A stretch of 64,000 bases of DNA, from contig NZ_CP019650.1 in assembly GCF_001999945.1 (NCBI RefSeq), positions 620,001 through 684,000 on the forward strand, written 5' to 3'. The notes below the pieces were generated by a model. The model saw only the letters and a list, made by a program, of their open reading frames with translations, was not told the DNA's origin and ran no database searches. The first letter of the stretch is position 1. Every line of letters starts with the position of its first letter. Origin of the DNA: Microbulbifer agarilyticus (GTDB lineage Bacteria > Pseudomonadota > Gammaproteobacteria > Pseudomonadales > Cellvibrionaceae). Of this stretch, positions 16,609 to 25,899 are shown in pieces. The position numbers were made by a program, and so were the translations under genes.

Positions 16609-17631
16609 TTAAACCTCGTAGTAGTCCCGATACCAATCCACAAATCGCTGCACGCCATCCACCACGCTGGTGTCTGGGCGATAACCCACCGCCTGCTCCA
16701 GCTTACCGGTATCCGCATGGGTATCCGGAATATCTCCCGGCTGCATAGGCAGCATTTCGCGAATCGCCTTTTTCCCCAGCGCTTGTTCCAGCGCATCGAT
16801 ATAGTCCGACAACTGCGCGGGATTGCCGTTGCCGATATTGAACACCCGAAAAGGGGCGTTGCTTGTGGCCGGCTCCGGCTGCGCGCTGGACCAGCTTGTA
16901 TCGGGTGCCGCGATTTGATCGCTGGACTTGATCACACCTTGCACAATGTCGTCGATATAGGTGAAGTCGCGGGTGTGGTGGCCGTGGTTAAACACCGGGG
17001 TCGGCTTGCCCTCGAGGATCAGGCGGGTGAACTTGAACAGAGCCATGTCCGGGCGCCCCCAGGGGCCGTATACGGTGAAGAAACGCAGTCCAGTGGTGGG
17101 CAGGCGGAACAGGTGGCTATAGCTGTGTGCCATCAGTTCGTTGGCGCGCTTGGTCGCGGCGTAAAACTGCAGCGGGTGGTCCACCCCGTGATCTTCGCTG
17201 AACGGCATGGTGGTATTGCCGCCGTAGACACTGCTGGTACTGGCGTAGCTCAGGTGCGGAGCCTTGGCCTGGCGGCAGACTTCAAGCAGGTTGGAGAAAC
17301 CCACCAGATTGCTCTCTACATAGGATTCCGGGTGCTCGATGGAGTGGCGTACCCCGGCTTGGGCCGCCAGATGGATTACCCGGTCAAACTCGTGCTCGGC
17401 AAAGCAGCGATCCAGCGCAGCGCGATCAGCAATGTTGGCGCGGACAAACTGGTAGGCAACCCCGTGTTGCTGGGCGGTACTCTCAAGCTTCCGCAGACGG
17501 GCTTCTTTGAGGCTGGTTTCGTAGTAATCGTTGACGTTGTCGATACCAACGACTTCGTCGCCCCGGGCCATCAGAGTGCGAGCAACGTGGAAGCCAATAA
17601 AGCCGGCGTTGCCGGTGATCAGATACTTCAT
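16609..17631 (-). CDS. NAD-dependent epimerase, UDP-glucuronate 4-epimerase type
   Basis: This 340-residue extended short-chain dehydrogenase has [12 protein letters not shown] at the start (NAD binding), YASTSSVYG, the catalytic YxxxK pair Y157/K161, and the [10 protein letters not shown] and [10 protein letters not shown] stretches typical of UDP-glucuronate 4-epimerases (CapI/LspL type). The reaction would give UDP-galacturonate from the product of Ugd, encoded at 3945 in the same cluster. An insert after [10 protein letters not shown] is rich in Ser, Pro and Ala and may be a surface loop. Galacturonate in the core would add negative charge. A UDP-GlcNAc epimerase activity cannot be excluded by sequence. 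Confidence 0.85.
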   Translation of the reverse strand: MKYLITGNAGFIGFHVARTLMARGDEVVGIDNVNDYYETSLKEARLRKLESTAQQHGVAYQFVRANIADRAALDRCFAEHEFDRVIHLAAQAGVRHSIEHPESYVESNLVGFSNLLEVCRQAKAPHLSYASTSSVYGGNTTMPFSEDHGVDHPLQFYAATKRANELMAHSYSHLFRLPTTGLRFFTVYGPWGRPDMALFKFTRLILEGKPTPVFNHGHHTRDFTYIDDIVQGVIKSSDQIAAPDTSWSSAQPEPATSNAPFRVFNIGNGNPAQLSDYIDALEQALGKKAIREMLPMQPGDIPDTHADTGKLEQAVGYRPDTSVVDGVQRFVDWYRDYYEV

Positions 17632-17746
17632 GGATGTCTTGAGCGCAGTTCAGGGTGGTAAACGGGCATTTGGCTAGTGTAGTCAGTGGCTTGCCGAAAC
17701 TGGCAATTACTGCCCGATCCGCAAGCCGACGCATTTTGCCCAGGCC

Positions 17747-17778
17747 GAAAAAAGGCCGGAACTATAGCAGTACCGGCC
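17747..17778 (-). terminator. Intrinsic terminator after tolC
   Basis: On the minus strand GGCCGG and CCGGCC pair around a 13-base loop and are followed by six T residues. The hairpin ends about 80 bases downstream of the tolC stop codon. Confidence 0.85.
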
Positions 17779-17831
17779 CTGTATTTCTGCGCGCAGTGCG
17801 CAATATTGGCTTTTATTCGGCCTTCATTAAC

Positions 17832-19361
17832 TTATTTACTAAAGCCCGGGGCGCCGCTATCGAGGATGTGCGCGCGGGATACCGGCATGCTCGGGTTCAG
17901 GCTGGCATCCAGTTCTTGCAGGTCGTCCGGTCCCAGCAGGCCCGCTACTAGCTTCAGATTCAGGGTGTTGAGGATGTAGTCGTACAGCGCATTGGCGTAA
18001 TCGGTTTGAGAGAGTGCCAGGGTGCGCTGTGCCAGTAGCACGTCAACAATGTTACGAGTACCTACCTCATAGCCGGCCTGGGTCGCATCCAGTGCGCTTT
18101 TCGCGGAAATCACCGCCTGTTCACGGGCTTCTACCCGGCTGGTGTCGGTGGTCACCGCGCGGTGCAGGGTGCGGGTGTTCTGAATGGTGTTGCGCTCGGT
18201 CAGGTTGCGCAGGTCCTGTGCCTGGAATGCCAGGTTGCGCGCTTCGCGACGGCTGGCGCTGAGGCGGCCGCCAGAATAAATCGGCATTTCCAGTGTGATG
18301 GCCGCAATTTTGGTCTCGATGGTTTCGTCGACGGGCAGCTCTGATGTGAAGGGATCGAAATCCGGGAAACGGGTGGCACCGGAACTTTTACCGTCACGCT
18401 TGAGCTTGTCGTATGCCAGTGAGCCGTACAGCGTTGGCAGGTGGTCGGCCGCCGCAGCGCGTGCGTTGTAGCGCGAAGCATCCGACTGCAGGCGAGCTGC
18501 CTTCAGGGTGAAGTTGTTGGTCAGTGCAAACTCGACCCAGGCGGCGCGGTCAGAGGGGTTTGGCGGTGCGACGGTAAAGGTGTCTTGCAGCGGCGCTACG
18601 TCATTGTGGTCCTTGCCTGTCAGTACTGACAGTGCGTCGAAGCGGCTCAGCAGGTCGTCCTGCGCGGTGAGGCGACGCGCCACAGAGCTGTCGTAAGCTG
18701 AGCGGGAGTCGTAGACGTCCGTGATTGCGGTCAGTCCCACCTCAAAACGCTGCTGTGTTTGCTCCAGCTGTTTGGCCAGGGCCTCTTCTTCGGCAATGGC
18801 CGCATCCAGCACGTCGTGGGCGCGTAGTACGTCGAAGTAAGCGCTGGCCACACGCAGCATCATATCTTGCTGATCGGCACTAAATTCGGCGGCTGCCTGC
18901 TCGCTGACAATTTTGCCCTGCTTGTAGCCGAACCAGGCAGGCAGGTCGAAGATGGCTTGGTCCAGGCGCGCACCGTAGTTAAAGCTGTCGATACTAGTGT
19001 CGCCAGTCGCGGTACCGTCGATCAAGTCTTCCTGCGGACACAGGCGTGTGCCATCGGGGCAGGTTTGTGTCAGTGACTCTGAGTCGGTGCTAATCGTCCG
19101 GTAGTCTGCACTGGAATTGATTTGTGGAAGCAGCGCGGAGCGGCCGAGGTTCTTCGCCTCCAGGCCTGCGCGGTAGGCAGCGCGATCCGCAGCCAGTTGC
19201 GGGTCGTTGTCCAGAGACTGCAGGTAGATTTCCCACAGAGTATCGGCTTGCGCCTGCACGGCGCTCAGGCCAGTCCCCAGACCCAGTACGGTCGCGGCGA
19301 GCAGGGATTTCATTGGGCGGCTCAGTTTGCGAGCGATGGGCCCTTTTGCACTTCTTGTCAT
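17832..19361 (-). CDS. tolC: TolC-family outer-membrane efflux/secretion channel
   Basis: TolC forms the trimeric outer-membrane duct for multidrug efflux pumps and type I secretion. The protein (509 residues from ATG 19361) has an extended signal peptide with a hydrophobic core (residues 18-34, ending AVQAQA). DTLWEIYLQSLDNDPQLAADRAAY follows, the classic first repeat of the family. The internal duplication shows as two QAI-type helix/strand repeats, including QQRFEVGLTAITDVYDSR and ATQAGYEVGTRNIVDVLLAQ. ATG 19361 has AGGAAA upstream; ATG 19313 would give a shorter signal peptide with no ribosome site. In E. coli tolC lies beside nudF, as it does here apart from the pqi insertion. Confidence 0.93.
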   Translation of the reverse strand: MTRSAKGPIARKLSRPMKSLLAATVLGLGTGLSAVQAQADTLWEIYLQSLDNDPQLAADRAAYRAGLEAKNLGRSALLPQINSSADYRTISTDSESLTQTCPDGTRLCPQEDLIDGTATGDTSIDSFNYGARLDQAIFDLPAWFGYKQGKIVSEQAAAEFSADQQDMMLRVASAYFDVLRAHDVLDAAIAEEEALAKQLEQTQQRFEVGLTAITDVYDSRSAYDSSVARRLTAQDDLLSRFDALSVLTGKDHNDVAPLQDTFTVAPPNPSDRAAWVEFALTNNFTLKAARLQSDASRYNARAAAADHLPTLYGSLAYDKLKRDGKSSGATRFPDFDPFTSELPVDETIETKIAAITLEMPIYSGGRLSASRREARNLAFQAQDLRNLTERNTIQNTRTLHRAVTTDTSRVEAREQAVISAKSALDATQAGYEVGTRNIVDVLLAQRTLALSQTDYANALYDYILNTLNLKLVAGLLGPDDLQELDASLNPSMPVSRAHILDSGAPGFSK

Positions 19362-19857
19362 TACGTTTGCTTTCCTATGACAGCTGCGGTCTTCAAGTTT
19401 TCGGTGGCGTCTTGGGTGACGACTTGGGCAACCCGCGCCTGCGGTGTTGCTGTATACCCTGCTCCACCTTTTGCGCTGAGTGTTGCTATATACGCGCAAA
19501 AATCGGATTTGGAGCCAGTCTGTTGTTTGCTCTGAAGGCAGCGCTGGCTTCGGCCGTATTACCCTTTGTTTCCGTTTGAGACGGAGTTCGAGTTTGCGGT
19601 CGCGAGAGTGTACCGTCCGCCTGCGAGAGCGTCGAGGCGACGCTTCCGGCAAATTGGTATATCTTCGTTAAACGGACGCGAATGTGCGTCCAGTGACCAA
19701 ATCCGAGCCTTTCAGCGGGCTTTACGTCGTTTCCGCTCCATCTGACGCGACAATGTCGGCAATTGGATGCAGGGAGTGCGAAAACCGCCCGCATACCGGT
19801 GAAAATACTTCGCTGGCCAGGGCGGGACGACGTGTGAGGTATCAGTAAAGGCGGGGC
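19362..19857. other. Long divergent control region between tolC and the pqi operon
   Basis: These 496 bases hold no credible gene; the long reading frame running upstream from tolC on the minus strand is Arg/Ser-rich and lacks conservation signs. A 13-base direct repeat (listed separately) is the only clear structure. Promoters for both tolC and pqiA must lie here, but no strong -35/-10 pair was recognised. Confidence 0.6.
19445..19493. repeat. Direct repeat TGTTGCT(G/A)TATAC, two copies
   Basis: TGTTGCTGTATAC (19445-19457) and TGTTGCTATATAC (19481-19493) differ at one base and are 36 bases apart. They lie 84-132 bases upstream of the tolC start and over 360 bases from pqiA, so a tolC regulator site is the more likely reading. 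Confidence 0.5.
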
Positions 19858-20586
19858 ATGGAGCAGTCTTCTCAATATCAAGAGCTGTCTGATGAGCACG
19901 AGGTAGTCTGGAAGAGGGCCTGTCATCAGTGCGATCTGCTACTCACGCGCTCTCACGCGCCAGTGGGGCAGCGCCTGCAATGTCCTCGATGTGGGGCAAT
20001 ACTGCACCGCAACATGTACCGGAGTGTGGCGCACACGGCTGCACTGAGCCTGACGGGGCTGCTGCTGTTTATTCCCACCGCAACACTGCCACTTATTGAG
20101 TTTTCACTGTTCACGTTTGGCGCAGAAAACACTCTGATGAACGGGGTGATGGCCTTGTTTTCGGCGGGCTATCTCTGGCTTGCCTCTATTGTATTGTTTT
20201 GCAGTGTGCTGGCGCCGTTAGCCAAGTTTTTACTGTTGGGATTTATCTGCTGGGGCAGCGCCTGGGTCAGCATGGCGAAGCCGGTGGCGAAAGCGCTGCG
20301 CTGGTACCACCATTTGCAGGAGTGGGGAATGCTCGATGTGTATATGTTGGGCATCCTGGTGGCGCTGGTGAAGATGTCGGATCTCGGAAAGATGACGATT
20401 GAGCCTGGGCTCTACTGCTTTGCGGCAATGATGGTGATTTCCAGCGCGACGACTGTGTCGTTCGATGCCGAAACGGTCTGGGCGCGACTTGCCCGTCGCG
20501 CCCAGATCCCGCGCAAGCCGGTCGTGGAACCTGAGGAAGATGCCGGCGACGATTCTGAGCAGGGCTCGGGGGAGGGGGTCGCGTGA
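19858..20586 (+). CDS. pqiA: Paraquat-inducible protein A family membrane protein
   Basis: PqiA-type proteins are polytopic inner-membrane partners of MCE lipid-transport proteins. This 242-residue copy has a zinc-ribbon-like N-terminus with C22xxC25 and C42xxC45, then four hydrophobic helices between about residues 60 and 200. It shows the family motif TATLPLIEFSLFTFG and the WGMLDVYMLGILVALVK segment. It corresponds to one half of the E. coli PqiA, which carries both halves in a single chain. The stop overlaps the next start (GTGA), so it is coupled with the second pqiA-like gene. It is divergent from tolC. Confidence 0.9.
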   Translation: MEQSSQYQELSDEHEVVWKRACHQCDLLLTRSHAPVGQRLQCPRCGAILHRNMYRSVAHTAALSLTGLLLFIPTATLPLIEFSLFTFGAENTLMNGVMALFSAGYLWLASIVLFCSVLAPLAKFLLLGFICWGSAWVSMAKPVAKALRWYHHLQEWGMLDVYMLGILVALVKMSDLGKMTIEPGLYCFAAMMVISSATTVSFDAETVWARLARRAQIPRKPVVEPEEDAGDDSEQGSGEGVA

Positions 20587-21272
20587 ACCGACCCGCCCGT
20601 GCACTGTCTCATGGTTTCTGGACGTGTCTGGGGTGTCGCCAGCTGGTGCGTGTGAAGCCCGGTATCCATACCTGCTTTTGCCCCCGCTGCGGCGCGCGCA
20701 TGCACGGCCGGGTGGAGGCGAGCCTGATGTTGACTTGGGCGCTGACCATTACGGGCGCGCTGTTGTTGATACCGGCGAACGTGTTGCCGGTAATGACGGT
20801 GATTTATCTGGGGGCGGGCGATCCCAGTACCATCATTGGCGGTGTGTTTGAGTTATACCACGCGGGTTTCTGGGGCATTGCGCTGATCGTGTTTATCGCG
20901 AGTATCGCGGTTCCGGTGATGAAACTGGTGGGGCTGGTGATTTTGTGCCTGGTGGTCCAGTTGCGCCTCAATGTTCCGCCGCGTCAGTCCATGCGGATTT
21001 ACCGGGTGGTGAGCGCCATTGGCCGCTGGTCACTGCTGGATCTGTTTATGATCTCGATACTGGTGGCGCTTGTGGATATGGGTGCCATTGCCGAGGTTGC
21101 TGCAGGGCCGGGCAGTACCGCATTTGCCACCGTGGTGATCGTTACCATGTTTGCGGTGCGTGCGTTTGATCCGCGGCTGGTATGGGATGTATACGAGTCG
21201 AAGACGGCTGAATCCAGTGTGCAATCGATGCCTTCGGATCAGCCGTCTCAGGTTCGCGAGCTGGATAGCTAA
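20583..21272 (+). CDS. pqiA: Paraquat-inducible protein A family membrane protein, second copy
   Basis: This is a second PqiA-domain protein (229 residues) starting at GTG 20583, which overlaps the stop of the first copy by four bases. It has its own zinc-ribbon cysteines (C15, C18, C33, C36, with C31 extra), four transmembrane helices, PANVLPVMTVIYLG and RWSLLDLFMISILVALVDMG, the paralogous counterparts of motifs in the first copy. Together the two equal one full-length E. coli PqiA split into separate chains. It leads directly into the MCE gene, 22 bases downstream, and all three should form one transport machine. Confidence 0.9.
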   Translation: MNRPARALSHGFWTCLGCRQLVRVKPGIHTCFCPRCGARMHGRVEASLMLTWALTITGALLLIPANVLPVMTVIYLGAGDPSTIIGGVFELYHAGFWGIALIVFIASIAVPVMKLVGLVILCLVVQLRLNVPPRQSMRIYRVVSAIGRWSLLDLFMISILVALVDMGAIAEVAAGPGSTAFATVVIVTMFAVRAFDPRLVWDVYESKTAESSVQSMPSDQPSQVRELDS

Positions 21273-21294
21273 TTAGCAAGTACAGGGAGTTTGG

Positions 21295-23658
21295 ATGAGC
21301 GAATCGCCGATGGATTACGACGTCCCGCCCGCAGGGGTGGCGCGCCGCAGTCGCGGTATTTCGCTGGTATGGCTGTTGCCATTGATTGCTGCGGCGATTG
21401 CTGTCTGGCTACTCTACGAAGACTTCACCCAGGGCGATATCAAAGCGACCATTTTGTTTTCCAGTGGTGATGGCCTGGTCAAGGGTAAGACCGTGGTGAA
21501 GTACTCCGGGGTGGAGATCGGCGTGGTCGAGGATTTCCGTCTGGTACCCAGTTCCAAGGAACTGGACGGGCAGGACGGTGTGATTGCCGAGGTTCGCTTC
21601 AACCACAGCGCGGCTTACTTGTTGACTCGAGGCAGCAAGTTCTGGCTGGTGAAGCCGGAAGTTTCCCTCACCGGGGTGCGAGGTCTCGAGGCGTTGGTGT
21701 CGGGTAATTTTATTGCCATCGAGCCGGGTAGTGGCCCCGCGCAGAAACACTTTGTCGCGGTAACTGAGCCGCCCACCTATGTGCGCGGTGACGGTCTTCG
21801 TGTCATTCTCAAATCTCCACGTCTCGCCTCTTTAAACCGCGGTTCACCGGTGTACTACCGCCAGTTGGAAGTGGGCAAGGTCGAAAACTACCAGCTGACC
21901 GACGATGCCAGTGAAGTGGAGGTTAGCCTGTTTATCCGCCGTCCATACGCGCACCTGGTACGCCGCGGTAGCCGCTTCTGGAATACCTCGGGGATCTCTA
22001 TCCAGGGGGGTATTGGTGGGGTGAATGTGGAACTGGAATCCCTGGCCTCGCTGATTGCGGGTGGGGTCAGCTTTTACACCCCGGATACCCAGCGCCATTC
22101 ACCAGAAGCTGTGGATGGCAATGCCTTCAAACTCTACAAAAACTTTGCTGCAGCGGATGCCGGTATTCCCGTCACTTTGAACTTTGACCGCGGTGTGAGC
22201 CTGTCGGAAGGGGCCACCGAAGTGATTTATGAGGGCATCAAGGTGGGCGAAGTCAGCCGGGTAAAGGCCAAGCCGGACATAGAAGGGATGTCAGTCGAGG
22301 TGCTGATGGACCCGATAACCGATGACCTACTCAGCGAGAACACCCGCTTCTGGTTGGCGCCACCGACTCTGGATTTCACGTCCGGGGTCAACGACCTGCT
22401 GAAGGGCAATCGTATCGAAGTGGACCTGCGCAAGGGTAAACGCTCGATGCGGACTTTCAGCGCCGCGTCAAAACCGCCACAGCGCGACCCCCGTGTACCA
22501 GGGCTACACCTTACCTTAACTGCGCGCAGCACTGGTTCGTTGCAGCGTGGGGCGGCGGTGTATTACCGCCATGTGGAAGTCGGCAAGGTACAGGGTATGT
22601 CGCTGATGCCCGATGGCTCCGGAGTCGAGGTATACATCGTAATTGACCCGCCCTATGCGCATCTGGTCAATAGTGACAGCCGCTTCTGGAATGTCAGCGG
22701 GGTGCGCGCCAGTGCGAGCCTACAGGAAGGGATCGAGGTGGAAACCGACTCTCTGTTGTCTGTGGTACGCGGTGGTATTGCCTTTGGCACTGGCCCCCAC
22801 CACAGCAAAAATGCCGAGCGTGCCCGCAATGGTGACAACTTCCGACTCTATCGCAGCCGCGATGACGCACAGGAAGAGGGGATTAATATCTATATCGACC
22901 TCCAGGGCGACGAGGGTCTGAAGGTCGGTACGCCACTGCGTTATCGGGGAATTCAGGTAGGTGAAATTACCCGCATGCGTCTGACTCTGGAAATGGATGG
23001 TGTGCGTGCACGGGCGCGCTTATACCGTCGGGCAGAGCGTTTTGCGCGTACGGGCACCCGAGTCTGGGTAGTGGGCCCGAAGCTTGGGCTCGACGGAGTG
23101 AGCAACCTGGAAACCCTGGTGACCGGCCCCTATCTCGAGTTAGACCCGGGAAGCGGCAACGACCCACAGACCGAGTTTGTCGCGATGTCCGCCAAGCCAG
23201 AGCCTGACCTCGCGGATACCATGATGATGCCGGGCCTGGCTCTGATTCTGAATGCGCCACGGCGAGGCTCGCTCAATCGCGGCAGCCCGGTGTATTACCG
23301 GCAGGTGAAGGTTGGGCAGGTCACCGGATATCAGCTTGGGGAACTGGCGGACCGGGTTTACATCTATGTTTATATTGAGCCTCATTTCCGCACACTGGTG
23401 CGCGAGCACTCAAGGTTCTGGAACGCCAGCGGCGTAGATGTGAATTTTGGGCTGAAGACCGGGCTCGATGTGCATACGGAATCCACCCAGTCCCTACTGG
23501 CGGGTGGGATAGCCTTTGCCACGCCCAATAACCCAGAAATGGGGCGTGAGGTAGAATCCGGCAGTCACTATCCGTTATACGGTAAGCCGGAAGATGAGTG
23601 GCTGCTGTGGAGCCCGAAAATCGAGCTTTACCCGGCTCTGGAAGACAGTTTCAAATAG
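21295..23658 (+). CDS. pqiB: MCE (MlaD)-domain intermembrane lipid-transport protein, six domains
   Basis: This 787-residue protein bridges the inner and outer membranes for lipid movement, as PqiB and LetB do. One N-terminal transmembrane helix (residues 24-40, LVWLLPLIAAAIAVWLL) is followed by six MCE domains starting near residues 49, 167, 290, 403, 529 and 647. Each has a GxxVYYRxxxVGxV-like strand (for example GSPVYYRQLEVGKV). E. coli PqiB has three such domains and LetB (YebT) has seven, so this is intermediate in number; the pqiAA neighbours favour the PqiB name. The usual third gene, the PqiC lipoprotein, may be replaced by the DUF4136 lipoproteins that follow. The ATG at 21295 follows AGGGAG. 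Confidence 0.88.
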   Translation: MSESPMDYDVPPAGVARRSRGISLVWLLPLIAAAIAVWLLYEDFTQGDIKATILFSSGDGLVKGKTVVKYSGVEIGVVEDFRLVPSSKELDGQDGVIAEVRFNHSAAYLLTRGSKFWLVKPEVSLTGVRGLEALVSGNFIAIEPGSGPAQKHFVAVTEPPTYVRGDGLRVILKSPRLASLNRGSPVYYRQLEVGKVENYQLTDDASEVEVSLFIRRPYAHLVRRGSRFWNTSGISIQGGIGGVNVELESLASLIAGGVSFYTPDTQRHSPEAVDGNAFKLYKNFAAADAGIPVTLNFDRGVSLSEGATEVIYEGIKVGEVSRVKAKPDIEGMSVEVLMDPITDDLLSENTRFWLAPPTLDFTSGVNDLLKGNRIEVDLRKGKRSMRTFSAASKPPQRDPRVPGLHLTLTARSTGSLQRGAAVYYRHVEVGKVQGMSLMPDGSGVEVYIVIDPPYAHLVNSDSRFWNVSGVRASASLQEGIEVETDSLLSVVRGGIAFGTGPHHSKNAERARNGDNFRLYRSRDDAQEEGINIYIDLQGDEGLKVGTPLRYRGIQVGEITRMRLTLEMDGVRARARLYRRAERFARTGTRVWVVGPKLGLDGVSNLETLVTGPYLELDPGSGNDPQTEFVAMSAKPEPDLADTMMMPGLALILNAPRRGSLNRGSPVYYRQVKVGQVTGYQLGELADRVYIYVYIEPHFRTLVREHSRFWNASGVDVNFGLKTGLDVHTESTQSLLAGGIAFATPNNPEMGREVESGSHYPLYGKPEDEWLLWSPKIELYPALEDSFK

Positions 23659-23738
23659 CCGGGTCGGTAAGAAACGCTGAAAATGGATCCAAGTCCGGGT
23701 CTGGCAACGTATTTAAGAACGTATCTAAGGAAGAATCG

Positions 23739-24302
23739 ATGCGCAAAATCATTTCCACCCTTCTGATCGGGTTGTTCCTGCTGATTGGATTCACAGGGTG
23801 CGGCACGCCCACCAAAATTGAGCGTATCCAGCCGCAAGCGGCACCGGTAAGTTTTCAAACCTACGCCTGGGGTACCGAGGCCCTGACGGCGGACTCTGGC
23901 GCACCGGCACAGTTGGTTGAGCTGGATACCGAGCTGCGCCAGGCGGTGAGCGCGCTGATGCAGTCGAAGGGCTACATGCAGGTAGCGAGGCCTGAAGATG
24001 CGCAAATGGTAGTGGATTACCAGGTAGCGGTAGTAGAAGAAGAATTTGCCAGCGATGACAAGAATGAAAGCTGGGATGCCCAGTTTGACAGCAACGCCCA
24101 GCGCGGTGTGGTGGAACTGCCGGATCGCAGTGGCGCGCCGCGCGTAACCTTGTCTGTGGGCATTGGCCCGCAAAATGGCATGCCTATCTGGGGTGGTAGT
24201 GCCACCAAGCTGATGGCGCGCCCGGAAGATAAGAACGAGCGCCAGCGGATTCTGAACAATGCGGTGGGCGAACTGCTCAGGGACCTGCCGCCTGCGGCCT
24301 GA
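23739..24302 (+). CDS. DUF4136-type lipoprotein
   Basis: This 187-residue protein starts at ATG 23739 (behind AAGGAAG) and has a lipoprotein signal peptide ending in LIGFTGC with the lipid-bearing cysteine near residue 21. The mature part has the DUF4136 pattern: a FQTYAW motif early on, LVELDTELRQAVSALMQSKGY, and a VVDYQVAVVEEE strand. Such proteins are small periplasmic or outer-membrane lipoproteins of unknown role. It is the next gene after the MCE gene, 80 bases downstream, and could be the PqiC-like anchor for the transport system; that is inference from position. Confidence 0.85.
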   Translation: MRKIISTLLIGLFLLIGFTGCGTPTKIERIQPQAAPVSFQTYAWGTEALTADSGAPAQLVELDTELRQAVSALMQSKGYMQVARPEDAQMVVDYQVAVVEEEFASDDKNESWDAQFDSNAQRGVVELPDRSGAPRVTLSVGIGPQNGMPIWGGSATKLMARPEDKNERQRILNNAVGELLRDLPPAA

Positions 24303-24418
24303 TTGGGGATAAACTCCAGCCGTGTGCGGTAGCATTTACCCATACCTATACCCACACCCAATTCCAATAACGTTTCGGCAAGGATGCCGGTACTCTCACT
24401 GAACGACCGGGAGAAGAC

Positions 24419-24985
24419 ATGGCTTCATTGCGAAAATTTATAACCACGGCCACTCTGGGGCTGATAGCTGCCCTAATCCTTGGGGGGTGTGCTGCACCCA
24501 ATCCGGTGGCGGTCGACTATGACCCCAATTTCAAGTTCGCCAACCTACGCAGCTATCACCTGCTAGACACCCTCGCCAATGGTCCTGTGTCTCCGTTTGA
24601 AAGCAAGCGTGCCAGTCAGGCAGTGGACGATGTGCTGAAAGGGCGTTACCAGCCCGCAGACAGCCGCGAGACCGCGGACTTTCTGGTACGGGTGCAGTTA
24701 TTCAGCGCCGATAAGGTCGCAGTACACGAAGACCCTTTTTCCATCTATGGCGGCTACGGCTATTTTGGCTTCGGCTGGCGTCCGCCGCTGCGGGTGCGGG
24801 AGTACCGCGAGACCACGCTGATCGTGGATGTGCTGTCCCCGGAAAATGCACCGCTGTGGCGCGGTTCCATGCCTTCTAGCGCTGGTCGACAACAGTCGCC
24901 AGAGCAGCAATTGTTCCGCTTGCGTGAAGAAGCCGGCCAGATTCTGGCGAGCTTCCCACCCTACACAGATGTAGGTTACGACTGA
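24419..24985 (+). CDS. DUF4136-type lipoprotein
   Basis: A second 188-residue DUF4136 lipoprotein. The signal peptide ends with LILGGC (lipid cysteine near residue 24) and the mature start is AAPNPVAVDYDPNFKFANLR, a classic DUF4136 opening. A glycine/tyrosine-rich loop (YGGYGYFGFGWRPP) sits mid-protein, then strands ending in the EEAGQILASFPP helix. GGGAGAAG precedes the ATG. It is paralogous to the preceding gene and separated by 116 bases that contain only short CCCATA-type repeats. Function unknown. Confidence 0.85.
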   Translation: MASLRKFITTATLGLIAALILGGCAAPNPVAVDYDPNFKFANLRSYHLLDTLANGPVSPFESKRASQAVDDVLKGRYQPADSRETADFLVRVQLFSADKVAVHEDPFSIYGGYGYFGFGWRPPLRVREYRETTLIVDVLSPENAPLWRGSMPSSAGRQQSPEQQLFRLREEAGQILASFPPYTDVGYD

Positions 24986-25019
24986 TCCTGGTTGTAAGAA
25001 TTTCCTAGGAACGAACTGA

Positions 25020-25643
25020 ATGAGTGATAACAAGGACCTGCGCCCGCAGTTTACCCGGGGCGCAGTGGATGTCGTTGAGCGCAAAAGTGCTTACAACGGT
25101 TTTTTCAAACTGGACAAGCTGCGCCTGCGTCACCGCCTTTTTCGCGGTGGTTGGGGCAGCGAGATGGAACGTGAACTGTTTGTGCGGGGCGATGCAGTGG
25201 GTGTGTTGCTGTATGACCCCGAACACCAACTGGTGGCGCTGACTGAGCAGTTCCGTGTTGGTGCGCTGGAGCGAGAAGCCGGCCCCTGGTGCCTGGAAGT
25301 GGTTGCCGGGATGGTCGAAGAAGGTGAATCACTGGAAGACGTGGCCCGCCGCGAGTTACAAGAGGAGGCCGGTGTCACCGCGCAGGAACTGCACTTTATC
25401 CGCAGTTACCTTCCCAGTCCTGGCGGCACTTGTGAGCGCATGCACCTTTTTTGTGCCTGCGTAGACCTGCGTGATCGCGAGGGATTGTTTGGGCTGGCCG
25501 ATGAGCATGAGGATATTCGCTTGCGGGTATTCCCGCTGGAGACAGTGATGGCGGCCGTGGATAGCGGTGACAGTGCCATCGACAACGCGGCCAGCATCAT
25601 CAGCCTGCAGTGGCTGCAGCTGAACCGGGAACGGCTGCGCTGA
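25020..25643 (+). CDS. nudF: ADP-ribose pyrophosphatase (Nudix hydrolase)
   Basis: NudF hydrolyses ADP-ribose to AMP and ribose-5-phosphate. The 207-residue protein carries the complete Nudix box at residues 97-119 (GMVEEGE, REL, EEAGV), plus the N-terminal strand LFRGGWGSEMERELFVRGDA and the VALTEQFRVGA motif of this subfamily. The ATG at 25020 has AGGAAC upstream. It stands 34 bases after the second DUF4136 gene. It begins the conserved order nudF-yqiB-cpdA-yqiA-parE known from E. coli. Confidence 0.95.
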   Translation: MSDNKDLRPQFTRGAVDVVERKSAYNGFFKLDKLRLRHRLFRGGWGSEMERELFVRGDAVGVLLYDPEHQLVALTEQFRVGALEREAGPWCLEVVAGMVEEGESLEDVARRELQEEAGVTAQELHFIRSYLPSPGGTCERMHLFCACVDLRDREGLFGLADEHEDIRLRVFPLETVMAAVDSGDSAIDNAASIISLQWLQLNRERLR

Positions 25644-25899
25644 GTCATGGAAATGGATCCGGCTTTCGGGTCACAGCTAAACAGTTCCGGTCGATAGCGA
25701 ATCTCAAATAGCTAGATGTGGCGGATGGTGCCAAGCTAGTAAATGGTCACTTTTTCGCTCGGCTCGTGATGGTGCTATGCGTACTCGCTATGTCTTGGGT
25801 GGTTTTTGTCCAGGCTTCGAGCTCGGTAGCCGCAATTTACATTTGTCGCAGACAAATTGAGAGCTGAGTCACGGCGTGAACACAACAGGAGTGTCGATA

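Noticed and set aside
19362..19652. An upstream extension of the tolC reading frame by 97 codons on the minus strand.
   Set aside because: The added residues are Arg/Ser-rich with no signal-peptide logic, while ATG 19361 has a ribosome site and leads into an export signal.
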